This document shows positions 17,788 through 26,257 of a stretch of 64,000 nucleotides of DNA, one piece after another. The stretch is from Synoicihabitans lomoniglobus (GTDB lineage: Bacteria; Verrucomicrobiota; Verrucomicrobiia; Opitutales; Opitutaceae). The position numbers were made by a program, and so were the translations under genes. Location of the stretch: contig NZ_CP119075.1 in assembly GCF_029023725.1 (NCBI RefSeq), forward strand, positions 1,917,501 to 1,981,500. Direction: 5' to 3'. Position 1 is the stretch's first letter; every line of letters begins with the position of its first letter. The notes under the pieces were generated by a model. The model saw nothing but the letters and a program-made list of their open reading frames with translations. It was not told where the DNA came from and made no database searches.

Positions 17788-20087
17788 GTGATGATCTGAG
17801 CGATTTTTCTTTGTTCGACCTCTTTCGATTGGAGGCGGAAAACCAGACGCAGGTCATGACCGAAGGACTGCTCGCGTTGGAGCGGGATTCCACGGCCCAG
17901 GCTGAACTTGAAGCCTGCATGCGCGCGGCGCACTCATTGAAGGGCGCGGCTCGTATCGTCGGATTGGATGGCGGCGTTTCTGTGGCGCATGTAATGGAGG
18001 ACTGTTTTGTCGCGGCGCAACAAGGCGGCATCAAACTCGACCATGCTCGTATCGATGTCCTGCTGCAGGGCGTCGATTTGCTGACCCAAATTGCTCAGAC
18101 CAGTGAAGCGGATGTCGCGCAATGGGAGGGAGACCGTCGCGCCGAAATCGACGCGTTCCTCACGCGACTGTCGCATGCTGATGAAACTCAGTCGGAGGCG
18201 GCGGTTCCAGCGCGGGAAACTGCAACCGAGATTCCGGCGGAAGTCACGACCGAGTCCGAGGCGAGCAACAAGTCACCGCCTCCCGTTTCGGCCCAAACTT
18301 CGCCACCGCCTCTGGCCACCGGACCGAAAGAGACCGGTGAACGCGTCTTGCGCGTGACCGCCGACAACCTCGATCGGATGCTGGCGCTCGCCAGTGAATC
18401 CTTGGTGGAGTCCCGTTGGTTGAAACCTTTCGGTGAGTCCCTGCGCAAGCTGCGGCATCTGCATCAGGATTTGGCTCATACGCTGGACGCGATGCGGGAA
18501 ACCGAGGGAACCGATGATGGCGGGCAAACCGTGGCGGCGTTGCATGATTCCGCGCGTGAATTGGTCGCGCAGTGTCAGCAATTCGTGAGCGCACGGTTCG
18601 ACGAGTTGGAGGAGTTTGATCATCGTTCGTCACGGTTGTCTCATCGCCTTTACGACGTGGCGCTGGCTGCCCGCATGCGTCCGTTTGCGGATGGGGTGCA
18701 CGGATTCCCTCGTTTGGTGCGCGATGTGAGTCGGGAACTGGGCAAACAAGTGCGGCTGGAGTTGGTGGGAGAGGGGACGACGGTCGACCGCAATATTTTG
18801 GAAAAACTCGAAGCACCGCTCGGCCATCTGCTGCGAAATGCCATCGACCACGGCGTGGAGGCTCCCGAAGTCAGGTCGACCGTCGGCAAACCCGCGGAAG
18901 CGACCATCCGGTTGGAGGCGCGACACAATGCCGGCACGCTGCAAGTCATCGTTGCCGACGACGGACGCGGCATCGATATCGCGGGATTGCGCGACAAAAT
19001 CGTGAGGCGCGGACTGACCAACGAGGAGACGGCGCAGAAGATGAGTGAAACGGAATTGTGGGAGTTTCTCTTCCTGCCCGGATTCACGATGAAGGACAAC
19101 GTGACCAAAATTTCGGGCCGGGGAGTCGGTCTCGATGTGGTGCAGTCAATGGTCAAGCAAGTGCGCGGCACCGTGCGCGTCACCTCCCAGCCCGGCATCG
19201 GCACCCGTTTTCTGCTGCAGTTGCCGCTGACGCTTTCCGTCGTCCGGGCGTTGTTGGTGGAGATCGGGGGAGAAGTCTATGCGTTCCCTCTGGCCAACCT
19301 TGCCCACACCATGAAAATTTCGCGGGGCTCGATCGCCGAACTGGAAGGACGAGCGCACTTCGACTTGGCGGGGCAACGGGTGGGTTTGGTGAGCGGTCAT
19401 CAAGTCCTCGGCGGGAAGGAATCCACCACGAGCGACGAAACGCTGTCGGTCGTGGTCGTGGGCGAAACCGGCAACCATTACGGCATCGTGGTCGATCGTT
19501 TTCGGGAGGAACGCGAACTGGTTGTGCAACCACTCGACGCCCGGCTGGGTAAGATTCAGGATATTGCCGCGGCCGCGGTGATGACCGACGGTTCACCGGT
19601 ATTGATCATCGACGTGGAAGACATGGTGCGATCGGTGGAGAAATTGGTGTCATCCGGTCAACTTAGCGGCATGCGGGAAACGGCGGTCGGCACCGAAGCG
19701 ACGCGGGCCGCCCCACGTATTCTGGTGGTGGACGACTCGCTGACCGTGCGCGAACTCGAGCGCAAGGTTCTGGTGGGCCACGGCTATCAGGTGGAAGTCG
19801 CTGTCGACGGGATGGACGGCTGGAATGCCGTGCGATCGGGGCGGTTTGATCTGGTGGTGACGGATGTGGACATGCCGCGGATGGACGGCATTGAGCTGGT
19901 TTCATTGATCAAACAAGATCCGCATTTGTCCAACGTGCCCGTGATGATCATTTCTTATAAAGACCGGGAGGAAGATCGGCGGCGGGGACTCGACGCGGGA
20001 GCAGATTACTATCTGACCAAGGGGAGTTTTCACGACGACACGTTGGTTGAGACGGTGGTGGATTTGATCGGAGAGCCCAACGCATGA
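17784..20087 (+). CDS. wspE: Hybrid CheA-type histidine kinase, WspE-like
   Basis: A 767-residue cytoplasmic kinase. Order of domains: HPt with phospho-accepting His50 (AHSLKGAARIVG), a Pro/Thr/Glu-rich linker at about 135-190, dimerisation helices, HATPase (HLLRNAIDHGVEAPE, then GRGVGLDVVQSMVKQV), a CheW-like regulatory domain (LSVVRALLVEIGGEVYAFPL), and a C-terminal receiver with Asp694 in VVTDVDMPRMDG. A CheA fused to a receiver is the WspE hallmark; WspE phosphorylates WspR and WspF. The ATG at 17784 overlaps the wspD stop; upstream in-frame starts lie within wspD. Confidence 0.94.
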   Translation: MSDDLSDFSLFDLFRLEAENQTQVMTEGLLALERDSTAQAELEACMRAAHSLKGAARIVGLDGGVSVAHVMEDCFVAAQQGGIKLDHARIDVLLQGVDLLTQIAQTSEADVAQWEGDRRAEIDAFLTRLSHADETQSEAAVPARETATEIPAEVTTESEASNKSPPPVSAQTSPPPLATGPKETGERVLRVTADNLDRMLALASESLVESRWLKPFGESLRKLRHLHQDLAHTLDAMRETEGTDDGGQTVAALHDSARELVAQCQQFVSARFDELEEFDHRSSRLSHRLYDVALAARMRPFADGVHGFPRLVRDVSRELGKQVRLELVGEGTTVDRNILEKLEAPLGHLLRNAIDHGVEAPEVRSTVGKPAEATIRLEARHNAGTLQVIVADDGRGIDIAGLRDKIVRRGLTNEETAQKMSETELWEFLFLPGFTMKDNVTKISGRGVGLDVVQSMVKQVRGTVRVTSQPGIGTRFLLQLPLTLSVVRALLVEIGGEVYAFPLANLAHTMKISRGSIAELEGRAHFDLAGQRVGLVSGHQVLGGKESTTSDETLSVVVVGETGNHYGIVVDRFREERELVVQPLDARLGKIQDIAAAAVMTDGSPVLIIDVEDMVRSVEKLVSSGQLSGMRETAVGTEATRAAPRILVVDDSLTVRELERKVLVGHGYQVEVAVDGMDGWNAVRSGRFDLVVTDVDMPRMDGIELVSLIKQDPHLSNVPVMIISYKDREEDRRRGLDAGADYYLTKGSFHDDTLVETVVDLIGEPNA

Positions 20088-21109
20088 GAATCGGCATCGT
20101 GAACGACATGGCGCTGACGGTCGAAGTGCTGAAGCGGGTGCTGGCGTTGAATCCGCGTCATCACATTGCGTGGGTGGCGCGGACGGGCCAGGAAGCGGTC
20201 GAAAAGTGCGCGCAAGACACGCCTGAACTGGTGTTGATGGATCTGATCATGCCCCAGCTCGACGGGGTCGAGGCCACGCGCCGCATCATGGCAAATTCGC
20301 CCTGTGCCATCTTGGTGGTTACCGTTAGCGTGGGTAAGAATGCGTGGAAAGCTTTCGAAGCGATGGGGCACGGGGCATTGGATGCCGTCGACACACCCAC
20401 CTTCGGGTCGGGCGACTGGCGAACCAATGCGGCACCGCTGCTGGCAAAAATCGAAATTATCGGGAAAATGGTCAAGGACCGCAACGGAAGGCTGACGCCA
20501 CCGTTGCAAGCCCCACGGGGGATCAACACCTCCGGCAACCAGCATGTCCGCCTCCTGGCGATCGGAGCATCGGCGGGAGGGCCGGCGGCGGTAAACCAAA
20601 TTCTGGCGGGATTGCCATGCGATTTTCCGGCCGCGGTGGTGGTGGTGCAACACGTGGATGAACGCTTTGCCCAAGGGATGGCCGACTGGCTGGGGCAGGA
20701 GTCCCGATTGCCGGTGCGGGTGGCCCGCGAAGGCGATGAGCCGGCGATGGGCACGGTGTTGTTGGGGGGCACGAACGATCACCTCGTAGTGGGTGCCGAC
20801 GGCCGCCTTCACTATAAGCGACAACCCGTCGAATATGTCTATCGACCTTCCGTCGACGTATTCTACCAAAGCTTGAGTCTGCACTGGAAAGGTCCGGTCG
20901 TTGGCGTGCTACTCACCGGGATGGGCCGGGACGGCGCGCTCGGTCTCAAAGCCCTGCGCAATCAAGGCCAGCACACCATCACGCAGGACGAAGCCAGCAG
21001 TGCCGTCTACGGAATGCCCAAGGCCGCGGCCAAGCTCGCAGCGGCGGTGGAGATTCTTTCCCTCGAACGTATCCCGTCTCGTTTAACCCAAATCTGGAGA
21101 GCCGGATAA
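20084..21109 (+). CDS. wspF: CheB-type chemoreceptor methylesterase/response regulator, WspF-like
   Basis: A 341-residue two-domain protein. The receiver (1-125) has Asp53 in [12 protein letters not shown]. The methylesterase domain (about 155-335) shows the Ser-His-Asp pattern: [22 protein letters not shown], and [13 protein letters not shown], ending with [14 protein letters not shown]. When phosphorylated by the WspE-like kinase it should demethylate the receptor and reset signalling. The ATG overlaps the wspE stop by 4 bp. The next gene follows after 46 nt. Confidence 0.94.
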   Translation: MRIGIVNDMALTVEVLKRVLALNPRHHIAWVARTGQEAVEKCAQDTPELVLMDLIMPQLDGVEATRRIMANSPCAILVVTVSVGKNAWKAFEAMGHGALDAVDTPTFGSGDWRTNAAPLLAKIEIIGKMVKDRNGRLTPPLQAPRGINTSGNQHVRLLAIGASAGGPAAVNQILAGLPCDFPAAVVVVQHVDERFAQGMADWLGQESRLPVRVAREGDEPAMGTVLLGGTNDHLVVGADGRLHYKRQPVEYVYRPSVDVFYQSLSLHWKGPVVGVLLTGMGRDGALGLKALRNQGQHTITQDEASSAVYGMPKAAAKLAAAVEILSLERIPSRLTQIWRAG

Positions 21110-21155
21110 AAGACGGGAACCACTTTTAATTTATAAACCCAACGGAGTTTTCGCG

Positions 21156-23222
21156 ATGAGCTATCACCTTCCCCATACGTATTCGATAATGGTCCTGCTA
21201 GTGGATGACCAAGCCATGGTGGGCGAGGCCGTTCGTCGGGCGCTGGCCACCGAAACGGACATTGATTTCCACTACTGTGTGAATCCGGCCGCCGCGGTGA
21301 AACTCGCGACGGAGATCAAACCCACGGTTATCCTGCAGGATTTGGTGATGCCAGGGGTGGATGGGCTGACCCTTGTGCGTGAATACCGCAAAAACCCGGC
21401 GACCCGCGACACTCCCATCATCGTGTTGTCGACGAAAGAGGAGGCGGCTGTGAAGAGTGAAGCCTTTGCGGTCGGCGCACACGATTACCTCGTGAAACTA
21501 CCCGACAAAATCGAGTTGATTGCGCGCATTCGCCATCACTCCAAAGCGTATATCAACCAATTGCAGCGCGATGCCGCTTACACGGCGCTGCGCGAAAGTC
21601 AGCAGCAGCTGGTCGACAGCAATACCGCGTTGATCTCTCTGAATCAGAAGCTCGAGGAAGCCACGAAAGCCAAGTCGGAGTTTTTGGCCAACATGAGCCA
21701 TGAAATTCGCTCCCCGATGAATGGCGTGATCGGAATGACGACACTGTTGTTGGACACGCCACTGGATTCGGAACAACGCGACTTTGTCGATATTGTGCGG
21801 AGCTCAGGCGAGAGTCTGCTGACCATCATCAACGACATACTCGATTTCTCCAAAATCGAATCGGGCAAAATCGAGCTGGAGGATCATCCCTACACCTTGC
21901 ATCAGTGTATTGAAGAAGCCCTCGAATTGCTGGCCCCGCGCGCACTCGACAAAGGCCTGGAAGTCATTTCGCAGCTCGATCCCACTTTGCCGGCAATGGT
22001 GGTGGGAGATGTCACCCGACTGCGTCAGGTGATTGTGAATCTGCTGGGCAATGCGATCAAGTTCACTGCCGAGGGCGAAGTGCGAGTGTCCGTCTCCCGC
22101 GGGGAGACTCACCCTTCGGGCGAACTCACTTTGAATATCACGGTCGCCGACACCGGCATTGGTATTCCGCCGGAAAAGCAGGACCGTCTTTTCAAATCCT
22201 TCAGCCAAGTCGACAGTTCAACCACGCGGGAATTTGGCGGCACGGGTCTGGGGTTGGCCATCAGCAAGCGTTTGATCGAACTGATGAGCGGTTCGGTCTC
22301 GGTTGAAAGCGAGGCCGACCAAGGCGCGAAATTCCATTTTGACATCAAGGTGCGGGTGGAGGCCGATACGCCCCCGCGCTGGCTGGCCGGAGTCCCCGAA
22401 CTGGAGGGACGCCGAATGCTGCTCTTGGAGGACAATGCCGCGCAGCGGGAAAACTTTCAGCAACTCGCGACCGGGTGGGGCATCGACCTGATCGCCGTCG
22501 AAACCGCAGCGGCGGCGCGGGAAGTTCTGCGTAAACCTGAAAGCCAATTCGATCTGGTTGTGATCGACCACGAGATGCTGGGAAATTCAGCGGATGCCGT
22601 GCTGACGGAAATGGCCGGGCTGCCCGGATCGGCGGCATCGGGGGTGTTTTTATTCACCGCTCGCGGTCAGGCGAAACCATCGCGAAACTTTAGAATCATT
22701 TCCAAGCCGCTGCGTCCGGTCAGCCTATTGGAACAACTCGCCCGGGCGGTCACAGGAGATCAACGCGAGGAAAAGCGGGTCGCGAGCACGTCTCCGTTCG
22801 GGGATGCCGAGCGCAGTTTGGCTGAGCGTCTGCCCTTGCGACTGCTGGTCGTCGACGACAATGCCGTGAACCAGAAAGTCGCCTGCATGTTGCTCAAACG
22901 GCTCGGCTACGTGGCCGACTCGGTGGGCAATGGACTCGAAGCGCTGCAAGCGCTCGACCAAAAAACTTACGACCTCATTCTCATGGACGTCCAGATGCCG
23001 GAAATGGACGGTTACGAAACCGCCCGCCGAATTTGCGAAAAATGGGAACCCCTTGACCGGCCGCGCCCACGCATCGTCGCGATGACGGGCAATGCGATGC
23101 AGGGGGACCGGGAATTATGCCTCGAAGCCGGCATGGATGACTACATCGCCAAGCCCGTGCGAGTGGATGAAGTGAGTGCCGCCCTCGAACGTTGGGGCGC
23201 GGAATGTGCCGCCGCTCGATGA
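21156..23222 (+). CDS. WspR-type receiver fused to hybrid histidine kinase (REC-HisKA-HATPase-REC-REC)
   Basis: A 688-residue cytoplasmic protein with a good Shine-Dalgarno (GGAG, 8 nt before ATG). REC1 covers about 12-130 with Asp62 in [14 protein letters not shown] and the stretch [16 protein letters not shown]; as I recall it this closely follows Pseudomonas WspR. A helical linker at 130-170 has a WspR-like ALRESQQQL. Instead of GGDEF there is HisKA with His182 ([12 protein letters not shown]), HATPase ([26 protein letters not shown] near 362), a divergent REC2 (Asp471 in VVIDHEM) and a full REC3 (Asp611 in [13 protein letters not shown]). It ends the operon where WspR normally sits. Output is probably a phosphorelay; no HPt or effector gene is adjacent. 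Confidence 0.93.
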   Translation: MSYHLPHTYSIMVLLVDDQAMVGEAVRRALATETDIDFHYCVNPAAAVKLATEIKPTVILQDLVMPGVDGLTLVREYRKNPATRDTPIIVLSTKEEAAVKSEAFAVGAHDYLVKLPDKIELIARIRHHSKAYINQLQRDAAYTALRESQQQLVDSNTALISLNQKLEEATKAKSEFLANMSHEIRSPMNGVIGMTTLLLDTPLDSEQRDFVDIVRSSGESLLTIINDILDFSKIESGKIELEDHPYTLHQCIEEALELLAPRALDKGLEVISQLDPTLPAMVVGDVTRLRQVIVNLLGNAIKFTAEGEVRVSVSRGETHPSGELTLNITVADTGIGIPPEKQDRLFKSFSQVDSSTTREFGGTGLGLAISKRLIELMSGSVSVESEADQGAKFHFDIKVRVEADTPPRWLAGVPELEGRRMLLLEDNAAQRENFQQLATGWGIDLIAVETAAAAREVLRKPESQFDLVVIDHEMLGNSADAVLTEMAGLPGSAASGVFLFTARGQAKPSRNFRIISKPLRPVSLLEQLARAVTGDQREEKRVASTSPFGDAERSLAERLPLRLLVVDDNAVNQKVACMLLKRLGYVADSVGNGLEALQALDQKTYDLILMDVQMPEMDGYETARRICEKWEPLDRPRPRIVAMTGNAMQGDRELCLEAGMDDYIAKPVRVDEVSAALERWGAECAAAR

Positions 23223-23312
23223 GCCCTCAATGGAGCCACCTCCACCATCCCGCGGACGGAAGAAAATCTCGACAAGACCCGAGTGACGCTGACTCATTGG
23301 CGTGCTGCGACT

Positions 23313-23400
23313 GGAGAGGTGGCAGAGTGGTCGATTGCGGCGGTCTTGAAAACCGCTGAGCCGCAAGGTTCCGGGGGTTCGAATCCCTCCCTCTCCGCCA
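23313..23400 (+). tRNA. tRNA-Ser (anticodon UGA)
   Basis: Cloverleaf readable by eye: acceptor GGAGAGG (23313-23319) with CCTCTCC (23390-23396), discriminator G, encoded CCA at 23398-23400. The anticodon stem GCGGT/ACCGC holds the loop CTTGAAA with anticodon TGA at 23347-23349, reading UCA serine codons. A long variable arm (TGAGCCGCAAGGTTCC region) is typical of tRNA-Ser. The T-arm GGGGGTTCGAATCCCTC is intact. The 3' end is duplicated 191 bp downstream. Confidence 0.97.
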
Positions 23401-23402
23401 GC
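23382..23402 (+). repeat. 21-bp direct repeat, copy 1 (3' end of tRNA-Ser)
   Basis: Covers the last bases of the T-arm, the acceptor 3' strand, CCA and two flanking bases of tRNA-Ser. An exact copy occurs at 23573-23593. A duplicated tRNA 3' end is what attL/attR of tRNA-targeting elements look like, but no integrase lies between. Confidence 0.8.
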
Positions 23403-23572
23403 AACGATAAAACGTGGACTGACCAAAACGCCTAACGTGGACGATTTGAGGGCGTGTCACACCGGGGAGGGATGAGAATCCCCGGGGTTCGACGAAGCGA
23501 TTCCGCCTTGGCGGGAGCGCGGAGATGGGTCGACCAAAGGTCGCCGCGTAGCGGGACGGTGCAGCCGGAACC

Positions 23573-23593
23573 AATCCCTCCCTCTCCGCCAGC
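23573..23593 (+). repeat. 21-bp direct repeat, copy 2 (tRNA-Ser 3' end duplicate)
   Basis: An exact 21-bp copy of 23382-23402, ending 3 nt before the opgH stop codon. The 170 bp between the copies hold no gene that I can see; they include a short inverted CCCCGGGG-like patch near 23461-23490. Possible scar of an excised or decayed element. Confidence 0.75.
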
Positions 23594-23596
23594 GGG

Positions 23597-25678
23597 TTAA
23601 ATGGCCTCGAGTCCGTAGCGTTGAAAACTCGGCCGCCATGAGGGGTGCAAGTCCGCCGGGTCGGTGAGCCAGGCGATTCGGTGGGTCTCCTCCAATGCGG
23701 CGGAATCACCTAGCAAGAGCCCGAGTTCTCGTGCTTCCAGAGCGTCGATTCCCGCGACCAACGCGTGTTGTCCGGCCGCATGCGCGGCGCTGGAATCCAC
23801 TTCCGAATCTCGCTCCGCCAACGCGGCACGGATCGCGTTGCAATACGGATCGACGATCACGCCTTGAAGTTCGGATCCGGTCACGAGCAGCGTATCGTTC
23901 TTCATGGCGGTGGTTCTCGCGATGGTCTCGGATAGCTCCACGGGAAGTTGGCGTTCTTCGGGCGTGCTCAATAGTCCCAATTCCGCCAGGAATTGTCCGG
24001 CATCCTGACGCGAAACGAGCCATGAATAGACGGGGGCCAGCACCAACGCGGCGGTGAGAGGGAGCGACCAATAAAAGAGCCGATCGTCGACGCGCCCGGC
24101 CAGGATGGCCGCCGTGAGTCCGATGAGCGCCTGACCGCCGTGGGCGCGCAGGCTGAAGGCGAAGGACTGACCAACGTCGGCGTTTCGGCGCTGGGTGGTC
24201 CAAGTCACTCCGCGCCCGAAGGCCGTCGCCAACACGAAGCGCGAATGATAGATCATGAGGATCGGGGCGGAGAAAACCGAGAAGACCGTTTCAATGAGCA
24301 AGCTGGCCGCACTGCGTCCGACTCCGCCAAATCCGGCAGCGCGGCGGGGATGCAGCGCCGCATCGATCAGCGCGAGCACTTTGGGTAGAAAGATGCAGGC
24401 AAAGGTGAATCCGAACGTCAGCAAAGCATGGGCCGACAGCGAGAGTTCTCCCCAACCGTGGAGGAATGGAATCGGCAACACCGACAAATCACTGCGCGTG
24501 CGGTTGAACGCGTAGATCCCCCCGAGAATCAGAAACATCGCCCACAACAAAGAGGAGGCATACCCCATGATACCATTGGCCAGATGGATGCGGCTGATCC
24601 GGGGGAGCTCGCGAGAAAACAAGAGCCAAATGTGCTGCATGTTACCCTGGCACCACCGGCGGTCGCGCTTGGCGTGTTCGATGATATCGGGCGGGCATTC
24701 TTCGTAACTACCGGTGAGGTCGGTGGCGAGGCGCACATGATAGCCTGCACGGCGCATCAGAGCGGCTTCGACGAAATCGTGGCTGAGGATTTTACCGCCA
24801 AATGGCTCACGGCCGGGCAGATCCGGGAGCGCACAATGCGCGAGAAACGCATCCATCCGGATGATGGCGTTGTGTCCCCAATAACTCCCGTCGTCCTGCT
24901 GCCAGAAGTCCAGACCTGCCACAAAAAGCGGACCGAGGAAATGGTTGGAAAATTGCTGCAGGCGGCCCCACAGGGTTTGGGCAAAGATGATGCGGGGAGA
25001 CGTTTGCAGGATGCCCAGTCGCGGATCGATTTCCATCCGGCGGCGAAGTTCGACGAGGGTTTCGCCGGTCATCACGCTGTCGGCGTCGAGCGTCACCATG
25101 TAGCGATAACGCCCGCCCCAGTTTTCGCAAAACTCCTGAATGTTACCGGCCTTCTTATCCTGATTGATCTTGCGCCGACGATAGTGAATGCGGCCAAAGG
25201 CGTTGAGCTCCCGACAAAGTCGCGCCCAGGTGACTTCCTCTCGAATCCAACAGGTCGGTTGATTGGAATCACTCAGCACAAAGAAGTCGAAATCGGCGGC
25301 CTCATCGGTGCGGGCCAGCGAGCGGTAAATCGCTTCCAAGCCGGCGAACACGCGGGAGGGATCTTCATTAAAGATCGGCAGCACGACCACGGTTTTTCCA
25401 CGTTCGGGCGCGGGGTCTTCGCGCGATTTCTCGCGGACCGCAACCGGGGGTCGGAGCCGACACCCGAAGCCGAAAATCGCATGCACTGCGCCGGCCGCGA
25501 TGCCCCAGAACAACAAGCCAAAGAGAACGGTGAGGGCGTGATACTCCGCCCCCACGCCCGCCCGGTGCAGCAGGTTGCCAAACAAGACGGTGGCGACGGC
25601 GGTGAGCGTGAGGATCAGCAGGTAGAACACCGCGCGTTTAAATCCCGGACGCTGAAAAACAGATGGGACGATGCTCAT
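23597..25678 (-). CDS. opgH: Glucans biosynthesis glucosyltransferase H (MdoH/OpgH)
   Basis: A 693-residue inner-membrane GT2-family enzyme that makes the beta-1,2-glucan backbone of osmoregulated periplasmic glucans from UDP-glucose. Two N-terminal membrane helices (about 15-70) precede the catalytic domain: TVVVLPIFNEDPSRVFAGL near 95, FFVLSDSN near 130, YMVTLDADSVMTGE near 190 (Asp-x-Asp), GHNAIIRMDAFLAHCALPDLPG near 270, ILSHDFVEAALMRRAGY near 297, and the RDRRWCQGN (QxxRW-type) motif near 340. Further helices follow. The long cytoplasmic N-terminus of the E. coli enzyme is missing. It is preceded by a small membrane-anchored gene and opgG on the same strand. Confidence 0.95.
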   Translation of the reverse strand: MSIVPSVFQRPGFKRAVFYLLILTLTAVATVLFGNLLHRAGVGAEYHALTVLFGLLFWGIAAGAVHAIFGFGCRLRPPVAVREKSREDPAPERGKTVVVLPIFNEDPSRVFAGLEAIYRSLARTDEAADFDFFVLSDSNQPTCWIREEVTWARLCRELNAFGRIHYRRRKINQDKKAGNIQEFCENWGGRYRYMVTLDADSVMTGETLVELRRRMEIDPRLGILQTSPRIIFAQTLWGRLQQFSNHFLGPLFVAGLDFWQQDDGSYWGHNAIIRMDAFLAHCALPDLPGREPFGGKILSHDFVEAALMRRAGYHVRLATDLTGSYEECPPDIIEHAKRDRRWCQGNMQHIWLLFSRELPRISRIHLANGIMGYASSLLWAMFLILGGIYAFNRTRSDLSVLPIPFLHGWGELSLSAHALLTFGFTFACIFLPKVLALIDAALHPRRAAGFGGVGRSAASLLIETVFSVFSAPILMIYHSRFVLATAFGRGVTWTTQRRNADVGQSFAFSLRAHGGQALIGLTAAILAGRVDDRLFYWSLPLTAALVLAPVYSWLVSRQDAGQFLAELGLLSTPEERQLPVELSETIARTTAMKNDTLLVTGSELQGVIVDPYCNAIRAALAERDSEVDSSAAHAAGQHALVAGIDALEARELGLLLGDSAALEETHRIAWLTDPADLHPSWRPSFQRYGLEAI

Positions 25679-25681
25679 GGC

Positions 25682-26257
25682 TTAACGCAGCAGATAGAAC
25701 ACAATACCGATCGCGGCGAGGTAGAGCGACCACGCCAGCACCGTGCCGAAGAACGGCCAGCGATCGATCGCGCGCCACGTTTCGTCGGCCATGGTCGAGA
25801 CGATACCGAGATCGATGGATGCCGGTGCCATGCGCGCCATTTGAAAATCGGGACCGGTGGTCAGGTAGGTTGCTTTCATCGCCTCCAGAAATGGCTCCGG
25901 CCACGGGCCCGGGCTGAGAAATTCATTTTGCCAACGCGCGGGCAGGTCGGCCAGGAACAGCGCGAGTCGTCCTTTCTGGCGCACATTGGTGGGTTCGACT
26001 CCGGCGGCGGTCAGCACATCCCGAAACCAACCATCGACCCGTGCGGCCGCTTCTTCGACGGCGAGCGTGACCGGCGAGGCATCGGGTTGTTGCTCCAGTT
26101 GCTCGGCCGTGCGCTGGAGGATACCGGCGACCAGCTGACTCAAGAGCAGCTTGTTTTGAATACGCAGGGCGTAGAAGTAGGCCTCAACCCGCGCATAGGC
26201 CTCCGACCAATCCACGAACCCGGCGGAACGCGGCGCGATGAATTTCAGGGAGTCCAT
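25682..26257 (-). CDS. Unrecognised membrane-anchored protein between opgG and opgH
   Basis: A 191-residue protein not assignable to a named family. Residues 1-165 are soluble, helical and acidic/Ala-rich, with a region PARWQNEFLSPGPWPEPF around 110-127 and ATYLTTGPDF near 133. A single hydrophobic segment at about 171-190 ends the chain (WSLYLAAIGIVFYLL), suggesting a tail anchor. It overlaps the opgG end by 13 bp and stops 3 nt before the opgH start, so it is cotranslated with both. Because OpgH here lacks the long N-terminal cytoplasmic part of the enterobacterial enzyme, this protein might supply a separate regulatory or assembly part (inference). Confidence 0.8.
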   Translation of the reverse strand: MDSLKFIAPRSAGFVDWSEAYARVEAYFYALRIQNKLLLSQLVAGILQRTAEQLEQQPDASPVTLAVEEAAARVDGWFRDVLTAAGVEPTNVRQKGRLALFLADLPARWQNEFLSPGPWPEPFLEAMKATYLTTGPDFQMARMAPASIDLGIVSTMADETWRAIDRWPFFGTVLAWSLYLAAIGIVFYLLR

